Shown: piece by piece, positions 44,535 to 54,122 of the stretch
Layout: the number at the start of each line of letters is the position of its first letter
How positions within the stretch are numbered: position 1 is the first letter of the stretch
NCBI GenBank assembly: GCA_023384415.1
Contig: JAHDWJ010000024.1
Coordinates: 1 to 64,000 of the forward strand
DNA: 64,000 nucleotides
Direction: 5' to 3'
Origin: Anaerolineae bacterium
Lineage (GTDB): Bacteria > Chloroflexota > Anaerolineae > Promineifilales > Promineifilaceae
Notes under the pieces: model-generated
Seen by the model: only the letters and a program-made list of their open reading frames with translations
Database searches by the model: none
Told to the model about the DNA's origin: nothing
Position numbers and translations under genes: made by a program

Positions 44535-46181
44535 TTACACACCCCTTACCAGATCCAAAAGCAGCCCCAACTGCGCGGCCGCGCTCCGTAACTGTTCCCC
44601 ATCTTCAGGGCGGACGGCGGCCGCTAACTCTCCCAGCCGCTCGCCTAAAAAGGGGCGGGTTTTAGGGTTATTTTGCAGCTTATCCAAAATATCCGCTTCC
44701 TTCACCCGCAATACCATCACCTGCTCCAGCCGGGCTTCTGTCCCCTTTTCCATCCACCGCTCCACCGCCCGGCGGGCCGTTGGGGGAATAGGGCGGCCGC
44801 TCGTTTTCTCCAAAAATTGCCATACCCGGTCTGGCTCAATCCCCTGAGAACGGGCCAACGCCAATGAACCAGGAGTCAGACGATACAAGAACGGTTTACC
44901 CGGCTCAACCGGCATCGGTTCGGCCACACGGGCGATCTGGAACCGCTGCTGCCGTTCAGCATTGAGCGGCACCTGAATCGTTGCATCGCCCTGTACTACC
45001 GGGGGCACAGTCACATCGTGATCATCCATCTCGCCCCCATTAAGCCAGGCCAGACCAAAAGGGGTCAGGCGGAAATGGCTCTCATTGGCTTCGACAGCCC
45101 CCAACCAACGCAGTGCTCCTTGCAGCAAAAAGCGGAGCAGCCGCCCCTCTACCCGCTCCCAATTGGCAAAGCCAGTGATATACCCATCTTGCCCCTGCTC
45201 CCGGATATACCAGGTATCATAATCCCCATCAGGCCGCTGGAAATCGGGGTTGTTTTCTTTGATGCAGGCGATCAAATCGGCCAGGGCGTAGAGATCGGTG
45301 TCACGGGGTAAGGCTTCCAGCAGCCCATTGCGGGCCAAAATTGGCTCATTGGTCCAACTGCTCCCTTCAGTGAGCAGGCCAGGGGTATGACTGAGGTCGT
45401 TCCAATCGCTGCTGCTCCATGCTTCCAGCAGGGCACGCAGTTGAGCGGTACGGCTTTTTTTAAGCCAATCTACAGCTCCCCGGGTGGGGCGGACGCCGTT
45501 TTCGGCCTGGCGCAGCAGGTCCATCTCCCAGGCCAGGGTGATGAGCAGATGACAGCGGTCAGGGTGGGGATCGAGCAGGTAGGGGTAGAGCTGGTGTAAT
45601 TTTTGCTGGTTGAGGGTTTCCCGCTGCGCGGCCGCGAGCATGGTGGTCAGATCATCTACGGCATCGGTGGTAGCTGGCGGCAGGGGGGCCGGGGTGGGCG
45701 TGGATTTCAGGGCTGAGGCTTTGGGGGTGGGCGCGGCCGCGGGCAGCTCCTGCGGTTGGGGGAACTGGTCCAACAAATCTTCAGGCAAATAGTAAAACTC
45801 TACCAACCCTTCTGGCGTCTCTTGAAAGCTGCGGTACAAAAAGCCACGATACCAGAGAGACTCAGCCGGACTGATGGGGTCATACCACGGCTCTTCCCGC
45901 TCCAGGCGGGCCGGCCCCATCTGGCGGACTTCGCCGAACTCCCGGTTAAAGGTAGCTACCGGCAGCCGCCCTTTGTTGAGAACAAGACGGTTGATCGCGG
46001 CCGCTTCTTCTGGTGATAAAAACGTGACCTCTTCCGGCATATTAAGTGCGGCCAGAGTGCGGGCCAGGGTTTTGACACATTTCCCTTTATCCGCGCCGGT
46101 CAGGTCCAACTCCCACCATTCCCCAATCACCCGCAGAACAATCAATTCATGATCGAGCAAAGCCTGTTCTAATGTTCCCAT
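44535..46181 (-). CDS. Helicase-associated-domain protein (XPB/Ssl2-like N-terminal type)
   Basis: 548 aa, mostly helical, with an Ala/Pro-rich linker near residue 150-175. The C-terminal 170 residues (PFLYRLTPGSLALARSQGIEPDRVWQFL, ending ERLGELAAAVRPEDG) match the helicase C-terminal/XPB-N-like domain found in Actinobacteria and Chloroflexi proteins without motor domains. There is no Walker motif. Possibly a DNA-binding or WYL-associated regulatory protein. Function unknown. Confidence 0.7.
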   Translation of the reverse strand: MGTLEQALLDHELIVLRVIGEWWELDLTGADKGKCVKTLARTLAALNMPEEVTFLSPEEAAAINRLVLNKGRLPVATFNREFGEVRQMGPARLEREEPWYDPISPAESLWYRGFLYRSFQETPEGLVEFYYLPEDLLDQFPQPQELPAAAPTPKASALKSTPTPAPLPPATTDAVDDLTTMLAAAQRETLNQQKLHQLYPYLLDPHPDRCHLLITLAWEMDLLRQAENGVRPTRGAVDWLKKSRTAQLRALLEAWSSSDWNDLSHTPGLLTEGSSWTNEPILARNGLLEALPRDTDLYALADLIACIKENNPDFQRPDGDYDTWYIREQGQDGYITGFANWERVEGRLLRFLLQGALRWLGAVEANESHFRLTPFGLAWLNGGEMDDHDVTVPPVVQGDATIQVPLNAERQQRFQIARVAEPMPVEPGKPFLYRLTPGSLALARSQGIEPDRVWQFLEKTSGRPIPPTARRAVERWMEKGTEARLEQVMVLRVKEADILDKLQNNPKTRPFLGERLGELAAAVRPEDGEQLRSAAAQLGLLLDLVRGV

Positions 46182-46674
46182 ACTATTTTATCCATTTTAA
46201 CTGTGGGCTAACTAATCTGTTGACTCATCAGGTATGATATTGTCCACGAGATTATTTCATTAGACAAAGAAACAGGGTTTTCGGGTTTTGCGATGTTGGC
46301 GCATATTACGCAACTTTTCGTATACACGATGACCTATCTTCCCTCTAATCTACAGAAAAGAATAGACACTATAGCTTTTAAGAAAAAGATTTTGGGGTGT
46401 AGTGTGGATATCCCTGCCCGCAATAAGCGGGCAAAATGCTCGCGCTACCAAAATCATTATCTACACATCTATATTTCCTGGCAACCTGTGGGGACACACT
46501 TTTACACAAAAAATTTGCCTTATCAACTACTTTTATAAACGTTTATAGAGGAGCTGATGAAGAATTGAATTTACAGGCTGATGCGATTGTTAAAAGCATT
46601 AGATTCATCAATGAATACGTGGGGAATCGCAGGTTCTCCACGGCCAACACTGCCTATATTTCGGTAAGCTCAAT

Positions 46675-46758
46675 ACAGCCTCTGGGCAGCAGCCGCCCAG
46701 AGAACACGACCCGGCAGTGAAACCCGGTACTTCCCAATTCGGCAAACCCTGAGGCTGT
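46675..46758. ncRNA. Candidate structured RNA
   Basis: Outer helix acagcctc (46675-46682) with gaggctgt (46751-46758), an inner hairpin tgggc/gccca (46683-46687 with 46695-46699; extendable to ctctgggc/gcccagag if the outer helix opens), and a ccgg/ccgg helix between. Strand and function are not clear. It is not a tRNA: no T-loop consensus. Confidence 0.3.
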
Positions 46759-46833
46759 TGTCTTACAATGTCAGATATTATGTGCCATACCAAAACCGTT
46801 AGCTGGAACTATGCAAGCAAAAAAATGAACAAC

Positions 46834-46854
46834 GGGCCATTTCATTTTTGGCCC
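46834..46854 (-). terminator. Terminator of the tail locus
   Basis: gggcc (46834-46838) and ggccc (46850-46854) around an AT-rich loop, followed on the minus strand by a T-run with interruptions (46819-46826). It is directly downstream of the last gene of the locus at 46896. Confidence 0.55.
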
Positions 46855-46895
46855 TTGTATTCAACTCTCAGCTGCTCCTCAAGTAACCCGGCTTC

Positions 46896-48302
46896 TCACT
46901 GCCAGTTGCGGCTGATACCCACAACCCTTTGGGCGTTATTCCACACTTCACCGGCTTGATTTTCGACAGCCGTTTTTTGGCGTGCCGAAACACCTTCCAG
47001 GGCTGAGGCAATAAATGCTTCCCTGTTGGTTGCGGCAACTTCGGCTATAGTCATGTTGGCCAGCTTTTGCCCCAAGGTAGAGCGAGGACCGATTCCGCGG
47101 ATGGCAATGGCCGATAGGCTGCCTGCGGCTGCGGGGGCGTTGGCAAAATCAGCCATCAATCGCTCTGTTCCACTCAGGTCCAACACCTCCGTCAAGGCCA
47201 CGTGTGTTGTCCGTAATTCATGCAGCCGCAATGTCATCCCTTCCAACGGGGTGATCGCATCGGCAACGCTGTGAATGGGAGCCGTGGGGTTGGCCCCAAC
47301 CACAGCATACAATTCACCGAGGGTAAACGATGTCTTAAGGACGGGGTCATACAATTCGCGGCCGCCTTCTCGTTTCAGAAAAGTAGCATAGGTCTCACCC
47401 GGCTGCACTGTAAAATGGGCTGGAATATAGACAGTTGAGCGATCTGGCCGCCTGGCGGCTACCAGTACATTAGCCGAACTAACTCCGGCCATCTCCGCCG
47501 TTTTATCTATCAAGATATCCCCGCGAATACCGACCACGCGATCCCTCTCGCACAGGAAATAATAGTTGCCAAAAGCAGCCACATAGCGCCGATGACGGAA
47601 ACAATCAATCGTTTCAATCGTGCCTTCCCCGCCCAGCACCACATCAGCCAGAATAACCCAGGGTTCCGTTGGGCAATCGGGGCAGGCACGGGCTTGCGGT
47701 TCCCCATTGGCATTGGTAGGACAGTTGATTGTGCCTCTTGTGGAGGGTCGGGGCATGGGGTCGGAGTAACCAGAGGGTAGGCTGGTCAATAGTTTGATGG
47801 CAAAACTGTCCCGGATGCGGCTGTATTCGCACTCCGCTTCGTTACAGCCACACCCATTGGCCTGGATGCGTTGCGGCCGCGACTGGCATTCGGCATATTT
47901 TACCGCCACATACAGCCGCTGCCCCGCCTGCCGATTCACCCGCACATCACTGCACCAGGGGTCAAGGGCATCCCCACAAGGCGAGACGGCGTTCCCATCC
48001 AGCCCTTCACGGCACAGATTTACCGTTACCTCACTATCAATCATAATTTCATCGCCATAAGGTCCCAGGATATAGCCGGGAGCTACGACAATTTCACAAT
48101 CCTTTTGACCCAGCCGTACTTCCGCCCCACAAACCACCCCCCACCCATGTAAAAAACGATTATGGCGGCGCAATTTATCCCGAAAATAAATTTGATCCTG
48201 GGTCAAATCATCCGGGCCAATAAGTTGACGCGGAAAAAACCGCGTCCGTTCCAACCCCACAGCCCCATTGGGCTGGCAAATAGTCAAATCATAGCTGCGC
48301 AT
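46896..48302 (-). CDS. eCIS-associated paralogue 1, Cys-rich
   Basis: 468 aa from the ATG at 48302, preceded by AAGGAGGT. Residues about 15-90 carry the domain shared by four genes here: RTRFFPRQLIGPDDLTQDQI, LRRHNRFLHGWGVVCG, and VVAPGYILGPYGDEI. A middle region has many Cys (AECQ, CGCNEAECEYS, CPDCP), suggesting metal sites or disulfides. The C-terminus has a LysM-like VQPGETYATFLKREGG near 320 and an Ala-rich helical end with helix-hairpin-like GIGPRSTLGQKLANM. No known function. Last gene of the locus. Confidence 0.75.
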   Translation of the reverse strand: MRSYDLTICQPNGAVGLERTRFFPRQLIGPDDLTQDQIYFRDKLRRHNRFLHGWGVVCGAEVRLGQKDCEIVVAPGYILGPYGDEIMIDSEVTVNLCREGLDGNAVSPCGDALDPWCSDVRVNRQAGQRLYVAVKYAECQSRPQRIQANGCGCNEAECEYSRIRDSFAIKLLTSLPSGYSDPMPRPSTRGTINCPTNANGEPQARACPDCPTEPWVILADVVLGGEGTIETIDCFRHRRYVAAFGNYYFLCERDRVVGIRGDILIDKTAEMAGVSSANVLVAARRPDRSTVYIPAHFTVQPGETYATFLKREGGRELYDPVLKTSFTLGELYAVVGANPTAPIHSVADAITPLEGMTLRLHELRTTHVALTEVLDLSGTERLMADFANAPAAAGSLSAIAIRGIGPRSTLGQKLANMTIAEVAATNREAFIASALEGVSARQKTAVENQAGEVWNNAQRVVGISRNWQ

Positions 48303-48372
48303 GAATACCTCCTTAAGAGTGCTGAGCGCTGAAGACTGAGTGGCCGTCAGCAGCCAGCCGCCCAACGGCTCA

Positions 48373-50508
48373 TTATCCTTGATCTCTCATCAGTTCAAAC
48401 CACCCCTGAAAGCGGCCACCTTCGTTGCCGTCACCGGATTTGGGTAACGTCGCCCCAGTGTCCTCCAGCCGATCCCAGATGTCGCGTACTCTGAATATTT
48501 CTTGCTCTTCGATTTTCCAGATGGTTTCGAGTAAGGCGACGGTCAACCGGGAACCCCGAAACTCCGCATCTAGCGTGAGTGGTGGCGTACCAGTGTCAGT
48601 GATGTTGCCGCTTTGGGCCCTTATTTGCTCAATGTAACGGGCCGGTTCAAAAAGGTCTTCCAGGTTGAAGGCGTAAACGGCGACAAAACCGGTCAGCCCC
48701 ATGAAATTATCGGTGATCTCCACGAATTCGGGCCGGAGACGACGTACAATAATTTCGCCCTGATCCAGCACTTGCCAGAGGCGTAACCATTCATTAAGGA
48801 GCTCCGGTTCCCCTAATTGCTCCTCACGCATCTCCCGATCAAAGGCGATAGCTACACGCGGTTGTTCCCGCCAGGCAGCCAACCATTCGGGATTGCTGAA
48901 AATGTTATTCGCATTGGGAGGCCAGATACCGATCACGACGGGTGGCGTGGCAGTTTCTCCTATTTCTGGGCAGACATCATCAATCCATAACTCCTGCCCA
49001 CCAATGGTGAAGGCGGTCACTAACCCGTCCAGATTCAGCGTTCCCTGATTATTTGTCCCTCTGATGACGGAGACATTAACACCGCCCACCTGAAGCCCAT
49101 TAATATCAGCGAAATTGGCAATGTTACGAAAATCACCATTGATCTCGATATTGAGATTGCCGCCAAACTCGCCAAAGTGCATTGAGAGTCTTGGCCAGGT
49201 AGACGGGAAGGCAAAGGCCAGATTGACATTATTCACCTGAACATCCTGCCCTGTACCGCCAGCTTGACCACCACTCTCAATCCGGGCAAAACCATTACTT
49301 GTAGGTGTGCCGTCGCTAAAAATGAACGGCCTGCCGGTGATGGTGACACCCGAAGTGACAAAGCTATTGCCCACCTGAATCGTTTCCCCTTCGGGCAAGT
49401 CCTCAAAATCTACACAGGTTAAGGGTGGCAGTTCCCCAGCTACGGCTAGAGCTAAAAAGGTGACGGTAGAACCGGAGGCAATAGTTGCTTCCATGGTGTT
49501 AAGGCCCGCGGCCGCGCCCAGCGTCCACCTGGTTTCGGCCCGGCCATTGGCATCAGTGGGTGTGGTGTCAGGCACAATCGTTCCGCCGCCACCTCGCATC
49601 CGGAAGGTAACAACCTCATTTATCACTAGCTGACCATTGCCATCTACGACTTCAACCACCAGCGGTTCGGGAAGTTCCGTGCCTGGTGTGGCTTGTTGGG
49701 CATCACCGGAGACGTAACGCAGAAGGAGTGTGCGGCAACACTGGTCTACCCGGTCGGCCAGACAAACCATGAGTTCCCAGAGCAGACTGTTACTGTAGAC
49801 CGTGGTGCGGTAAGTGCAGCTATCCACTATAAGTGGATCAGCTATGACGGCAGGCAGGGTGATCGTACCCAGGATAACACACGCCGTATCTGGCTCCAGG
49901 CAAGGGCCAGATAAGTTCTGACACGCGGCCGCACGGTGATCAAATTCATCCGGCAGCTCACCCGTAGGGAAGATGGCCGCACATTGTTCATCGGTTATTT
50001 GCCCCGGCAGCTCCTCTGGTACGCCCGCCCGCACGAGCAAGCGATACCGTTCACGAATGGTACTGGGAGCACACTCCTGGCGCGTATCACAGTCGCCTAC
50101 CAGCACCGGAACCGGCTCAGTGGCGCATTCATGGTAGCCCAGACACAAGGTAACGACCCCTTCACCGGGAATGGGGTCGCCGCTGGGTCGTCCCTGCTCG
50201 TCGGTGGGTTGGCGCGGGGTTTCCAGGCAATAAGGTGCCGGGACGATGATTTCGCGCCCCAGCGGATCAATCGCTACTCCTGGCCGAAGCCAAACCGATT
50301 GCCCATTGTCAGCCACAACCAGTTCCAGGCCGCATAATACGCCACTCCCCAGACCCAACCGATTGAGCAGCCACCGTTTGCGGTTAAAGTATGCTTGCTC
50401 CATTTGGAAGTGCATCACATCCAGGAGCTTGCCATAGAAATAATTGTTCCGGGCTGGTGCCGTCAGTTGCCGGAGAGCTTCAATTTGTCCATGCCCATGA
50501 TTTGCCAT
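48373..50508 (-). CDS. eCIS-associated paralogue 2, with Ig-like domain
   Basis: 711 aa. Shared N-terminal domain (RNNYFYGKLLDVMHFQMEQ, LLNRLGLGSGVLCGLEL, RPGVAIDPLGREIIVP), then a Cys-rich segment like that of paralogue 1 (YHEC, CDTRQEC, CCRTLLL). A bacterial Ig-like (Big_1-type) domain follows at about 275-355 (VVEVVDGNGQLVINEVVTF, DANGRAETRWTLG), then a beta-sandwich-like domain (VDFEDLPEGETIQVGNSFV) and a C-terminal Asp/Glu-rich alpha/beta part. This layout suits a surface-exposed adhesin or fibre. ATG with AGGAGG. Confidence 0.75.
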   Translation of the reverse strand: MANHGHGQIEALRQLTAPARNNYFYGKLLDVMHFQMEQAYFNRKRWLLNRLGLGSGVLCGLELVVADNGQSVWLRPGVAIDPLGREIIVPAPYCLETPRQPTDEQGRPSGDPIPGEGVVTLCLGYHECATEPVPVLVGDCDTRQECAPSTIRERYRLLVRAGVPEELPGQITDEQCAAIFPTGELPDEFDHRAAACQNLSGPCLEPDTACVILGTITLPAVIADPLIVDSCTYRTTVYSNSLLWELMVCLADRVDQCCRTLLLRYVSGDAQQATPGTELPEPLVVEVVDGNGQLVINEVVTFRMRGGGGTIVPDTTPTDANGRAETRWTLGAAAGLNTMEATIASGSTVTFLALAVAGELPPLTCVDFEDLPEGETIQVGNSFVTSGVTITGRPFIFSDGTPTSNGFARIESGGQAGGTGQDVQVNNVNLAFAFPSTWPRLSMHFGEFGGNLNIEINGDFRNIANFADINGLQVGGVNVSVIRGTNNQGTLNLDGLVTAFTIGGQELWIDDVCPEIGETATPPVVIGIWPPNANNIFSNPEWLAAWREQPRVAIAFDREMREEQLGEPELLNEWLRLWQVLDQGEIIVRRLRPEFVEITDNFMGLTGFVAVYAFNLEDLFEPARYIEQIRAQSGNITDTGTPPLTLDAEFRGSRLTVALLETIWKIEEQEIFRVRDIWDRLEDTGATLPKSGDGNEGGRFQGWFELMRDQG

Positions 50509-50527
50509 GAGAACCTCCTATGAAAAT

Positions 50528-50575
50528 GTAGGGCAATTTGGTAAATCGCCCAGACGATTTAGTAAATCGTCCTAC
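50528..50575. repeat. REP-like double palindrome
   Basis: gtagg and cctac bound two palindromes: ggcaatttggtaaatcgcc (two mismatches) and the perfect gacgatttagtaaatcgtc. It lies between two locus genes. A partial ccccttgg/ccagggg hairpin follows near 50587-50615. Confidence 0.65.
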
Positions 50576-50708
50576 CAATCTTCATTCCCCTTGGTCCGCC
50601 GCAGACCCAGGGGAAATTCCTAAAAATAAACCGGGAGCAAAGTTGTAGGTGGCAAAGTGAGTTATGCGTAACTGTACAACGCTGCTGCTTTGTAACCTGC
50701 CATTTCTG

Positions 50709-52934
50709 TTAGACAAGTTGTGTTCCCAAGCCAAGTCGGGTTCCGCTGCCAAGCGCGGCCGCGTCCGGATCCATCGGCGCGGGTAAAAAGGTGTCGTAAC
50801 CCAGTTGGGTTGTCCCATTGAAGGCCAGATCAGGGGGGGGGCCAGCGATAATCGTATCAATGCCCAGGCGAGCCTGAAACCCTACCCGCATTCGGGCGTC
50901 AATTTCACACAGGTGATAAATCGTATGCGCTGGTTTTTCCCGTGCCAATACCTGACGCACCTGATCCAGCGAGGTATTGCTCCCAATCAGATCGGCGGCG
51001 TATACCTGGACGCAAAAGCGATGGGTCACATCACTGAACAGAGGCGCACCATACGCCTCATCTCGAATCAGGTGGGAGCGATCCAAGGTGGCCGTTGTGC
51101 CCACTACCGCCCCCTGAGCTTCGGCCGGAGCAAGCATTGTCTCAAAGCCTAGATGGGAAAATTCACCCAGCGTCCACAAAGCAGCCTGAGTAGCCGGTTC
51201 GCTGATATGGGCCGCAGCCCCGGCGTATTGGCTAATAAACCAGCGTAAACTTTCAACGGTGCCCCGCCGCCCATATTGATAAAACGCCTCGGCCAGGGTA
51301 GCCCTCCGTTTCGCCTCAGACCAGGTTTCGTCCAGATGGAAGGCCAGCCAACTTGCCAGCCAATTGAGCCAGGAATCGGGCACAGCGTCATCGGGCGCGG
51401 CCGCGGGGTCAAACAAAATGGGCAGAGCTTCCAGCAACATCTGCTCGTCACTCAGCAGACTCTCCAGCAGCGAGAGTACTGGGTTGAACCGGGCCATATT
51501 GACGGGATCATTCTGATGAATAGTGGGCAGATATTGCCCCCAGGTTTGGTGGTCATACGCCAGCCACATCTGTTCTAGGGTGGGTGATACCTGACTGTTG
51601 CCTTGAAAAAGAACGGCCAGCCACAAATTCCGGCCCGACTCATGGGCCAACAACAGATCCAGGCCATCTACCGGGGCTGGTCGCCAACTGTTGCGGGGGG
51701 TGATGGGAACATTCGCGGCCGCAAGCCCGCTGTCGGTTAGCTTCGTGTTGGCGGCTGCGCTGCCATTGGTCAGGCCACAGGTCATCGGGAGGGTGGGTGG
51801 GGTATCCCCATTGCTAACCAGGGTAAAGAATTGGATGTGCCCCCCTTCTGGCAATTCTCCCAGTGTCACCTTCAGGCGATGCCAACGGGTCAGGTTAGAG
51901 CCAACGGTGAGCGGCCCGATCAAGCCAGTGCCACAAAGGGCGTAGGCCGAAGCGGGTTGTAGTTGTTGCACCTTGCCGCCACTGCCCGGGTGAATTAGCA
52001 AACGCCCCTGGCAATCAAAAGCCAATCCCGCCACGGAAGTGGGACCCCCTTGGGCTACGCCCATAAATACACCTGCCTGATCAAAAACGAGTACGCGGCC
52101 GCTGACCGCATCAGCCACGTAAAGAAAATCGGCATCGGCGAGGACATCCACCAGCAACCCGACCTGAGCGGGCAGTTCAGCCCAGCGGATAGTCGTTTCC
52201 TTGTCATACGTGCCATCAAGCCAGTAAACAAGTACCCGGTTATCAGCCCGGTCTACAAGGAGCAATCGCTCTTCATTGGCAACCAAAATGGTAGTAACAG
52301 CGCCAGGTTCTTGGGGAACGACCGGTTGGTTTTGCAGGGTGAGCCAAAAATCGGCGATGACGCGGCCGCGAGCCGTAAATTTCTGTACCCGCCGGTTGCC
52401 ATAATCCACCACATAGACGCGCCCAGCCTGATCCACCGCTGCGTCCCACGGCTCATTAAACTGACCTGGCTCGTCACCCGGCTTCGGCGGGGCGTAGGGA
52501 TCAGCCTGCCCCCAAATGGCCCGTACCTGTTGCGTCGCCAGATCGACCACCTGAATCCGATGGTTACCGCTGTCGGCAATATACAAAATGTCACGGGAGC
52601 CAATCGCCAGGCCGCGTGGCCCGTTGAGTTGTCCGGGGGCAGAACCGGGACCGCGCAAACAAGGCAAGGGGTCGTTGGAACCGTCGCAGGCATCCACCCG
52701 AATGATCCGGTGTCCGGCGGGATCAGCCAGATAGAGATTACCCCACCGGTCTACGCCGATACCGGCCGGCCCTGTCAGTTGTTCCGCCGAGGCCAGCGGT
52801 GGTCCTACTGTTTCCGCCAGCCCCGGAACCGGGGCCAAATGCAATACCCCATCCGTATTGACCAGCCCAGTTAAAGCCGCGTTACGCCATTGGTTCTGGT
52901 GATTGAGGTAAAAATAGTTGCCGTTCGTGGTCAC
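50709..52934 (-). CDS. NHL-propeller fused to P2 gpI-like tail protein
   Basis: 741 aa. Residues about 45-330 are NHL-type propeller repeats (GPAGIGVDRWGNLYLADPAG, GPRGLAIGSRDILYIADSGN, NEPWDAAVDQAGRVYVVDYG). The C-terminal 250 residues match the phage tail protein I/gpI-like family (Cis12/Afp12 position): YLPTIHQNDPVNMARFNPVL, LLSDEQMLLEALPILFDP, TLAEAFYQYGRRGTVESLRWF. The gpI-like part forms the baseplate wedge; the propeller may bind a fibre or a target. It lies between two paralogue genes. Confidence 0.85.
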   Translation of the reverse strand: MTTNGNYFYLNHQNQWRNAALTGLVNTDGVLHLAPVPGLAETVGPPLASAEQLTGPAGIGVDRWGNLYLADPAGHRIIRVDACDGSNDPLPCLRGPGSAPGQLNGPRGLAIGSRDILYIADSGNHRIQVVDLATQQVRAIWGQADPYAPPKPGDEPGQFNEPWDAAVDQAGRVYVVDYGNRRVQKFTARGRVIADFWLTLQNQPVVPQEPGAVTTILVANEERLLLVDRADNRVLVYWLDGTYDKETTIRWAELPAQVGLLVDVLADADFLYVADAVSGRVLVFDQAGVFMGVAQGGPTSVAGLAFDCQGRLLIHPGSGGKVQQLQPASAYALCGTGLIGPLTVGSNLTRWHRLKVTLGELPEGGHIQFFTLVSNGDTPPTLPMTCGLTNGSAAANTKLTDSGLAAANVPITPRNSWRPAPVDGLDLLLAHESGRNLWLAVLFQGNSQVSPTLEQMWLAYDHQTWGQYLPTIHQNDPVNMARFNPVLSLLESLLSDEQMLLEALPILFDPAAAPDDAVPDSWLNWLASWLAFHLDETWSEAKRRATLAEAFYQYGRRGTVESLRWFISQYAGAAAHISEPATQAALWTLGEFSHLGFETMLAPAEAQGAVVGTTATLDRSHLIRDEAYGAPLFSDVTHRFCVQVYAADLIGSNTSLDQVRQVLAREKPAHTIYHLCEIDARMRVGFQARLGIDTIIAGPPPDLAFNGTTQLGYDTFLPAPMDPDAAALGSGTRLGLGTQLV

Positions 52935-53059
52935 ATTTCACCTGTTGTTGAGGCAAAAAATAATGAACCGCCAAAACGCCAAGATCGCCAAGAAAAAAGC
53001 CTGATGAACTCTTTGCGTCCTTCGCGTCTTAGTGATGAAAATCTTCTTTTCCCTTTTGA
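52935..53059. repeat. Dispersed-repeat remnant between locus genes
   Basis: Carries the aaaacgccaagatcgccaag and cgtccttcgcgtcttagtg phrases also found in the intergenic repeats at 131-222 and 29208-29308. No ORF. Confidence 0.5.
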
Positions 53060-54004
53060 TCACCCTTCTACACCCATCCAAACCACATGCCACCCCAGGT
53101 CGCCCGGTTCACTCAACTGGCTCAGGCGGGGCATGAAGGCTTTGGTTAAGACAATAGGTGGGTTGAGAATAGTGCTGCGGCCGATGAGGCCAGTGGGCAA
53201 AAGGACAATCAATTCAAAGGAAGCGGCCGTAGGGAGCGCGATTTGGGCGTATCCATCTACCACTCCCTGCTGCTCCTCATTGTCCTCAATCAAAGTGAAG
53301 TTGCGTGGCCCCATAACATGGCCCTGGTAACGTGGTGTAGTGCGAAAACCAGCCTTAGTGGTGGCTACCGTCGTCGCTACCCCAAACGGGTTTTCGGCGT
53401 CCGGCCATAAGCGCCAGGTCGTTTGCCCTGCCTGGGTGCGCCCGGCGGCCACATATGGTTGTTGTGCCGGGAGGGCATCACGTCGCTCCGCTGCTGAGAC
53501 ATCTTTGCGAAGTTGGCAGTTCTGCACTTGAATCGAGGCCACCACGATGTCCAGACCAATCTGAAAATCTTCGTCGGGGTCTTGCCAGCGTACCAGCGGT
53601 TGTTCGGGCCGCCGCACGGCCCCGGATGTGCCACACACCCCATTGCGGATTTCCGGCACAAGGTCGGCATCCTCGGCGTAGCGCAGGGTCAAATAGTAAG
53701 TGGCGGGGCCACTGCCACCGCTGGCCCCGGCGACGGCGGGGATGGGTAGTTCTTGGGTATCGCTGAGGATGAGTTCCCGGCCGAGGCAATCCAACGCTAA
53801 GCCACCCTGCAAGCGTACCGCTTTCTCACCTTGTTTACCCGTTACCGATAGGCCAAAGGCAATGCCCCAATTGTGCAGACTGCGGTTATGCAGCCAGCGC
53901 AACTCCCGGTGATACGTTTGCACATCAGCCAGATCATCGGCCATCAACCGCTGACCCTCAAAGAAAGCGGGGCGTTGTAGAGCGGGAAGATTGAGAGTAG
54001 ACAT
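53060..54004 (-). CDS. eCIS-associated paralogue 3
   Basis: 314 aa from the ATG at 54004, preceded by AAGGAGA. Shared domain at about 8-80: RPAFFEGQRLMADDLADVQ, LHNRSLHNWGIAFGLSV, QGGLALDCLGRELIL. The middle (YYLTLRYAEDADLVPEIRNG) replaces the Cys-rich segment of paralogues 1 and 2. The C-terminus is beta-rich. Shortest of the four. Probably a structural or adaptor part of the particle. Confidence 0.75.
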   Translation of the reverse strand: MSTLNLPALQRPAFFEGQRLMADDLADVQTYHRELRWLHNRSLHNWGIAFGLSVTGKQGEKAVRLQGGLALDCLGRELILSDTQELPIPAVAGASGGSGPATYYLTLRYAEDADLVPEIRNGVCGTSGAVRRPEQPLVRWQDPDEDFQIGLDIVVASIQVQNCQLRKDVSAAERRDALPAQQPYVAAGRTQAGQTTWRLWPDAENPFGVATTVATTKAGFRTTPRYQGHVMGPRNFTLIEDNEEQQGVVDGYAQIALPTAASFELIVLLPTGLIGRSTILNPPIVLTKAFMPRLSQLSEPGDLGWHVVWMGVEG

Positions 54005-54122
54005 AAATGTCTCCTTAAGAGATGAGGAGTGGGTGAAAAGTGAGACGGTCACAATTCATGATTTCTTTCTCATTGACTATTGCTTTTAAGTTCTCCTGAG
54101 TTCTTAGAGTTCCCATGAGTTT

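Larger units (their letters stand above)
46182..46895. other. AT-rich gap between the helicase-associated gene and the tail locus
   Basis: About 700 bp with no convincing gene. Short frames exist but have no start signals or recognisable product. It contains a GC-rich foldable segment (46675-46758), a hairpin (46834-46854), and no GCGGCCGC. It marks the border of the eCIS-like locus. Confidence 0.6.

Noticed and set aside
46293..46720. Overlapping ORFs of 81-94 aa in the AT-rich gap
   Set aside because: No ribosome-binding sites, no recognisable family, and composition unlike the real genes. No GCGGCCGC either.
46675..46758. tRNA (possibly tRNA-Sec) gene
   Set aside because: An 8-bp acceptor-like helix is present, but neither strand has a T-loop consensus, D-loop or anticodon arm.
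52050..52874. 274-aa ORF on the plus strand
   Set aside because: Antisense shadow of the NHL-propeller coding sequence, with no start signal and no recognisable domain.
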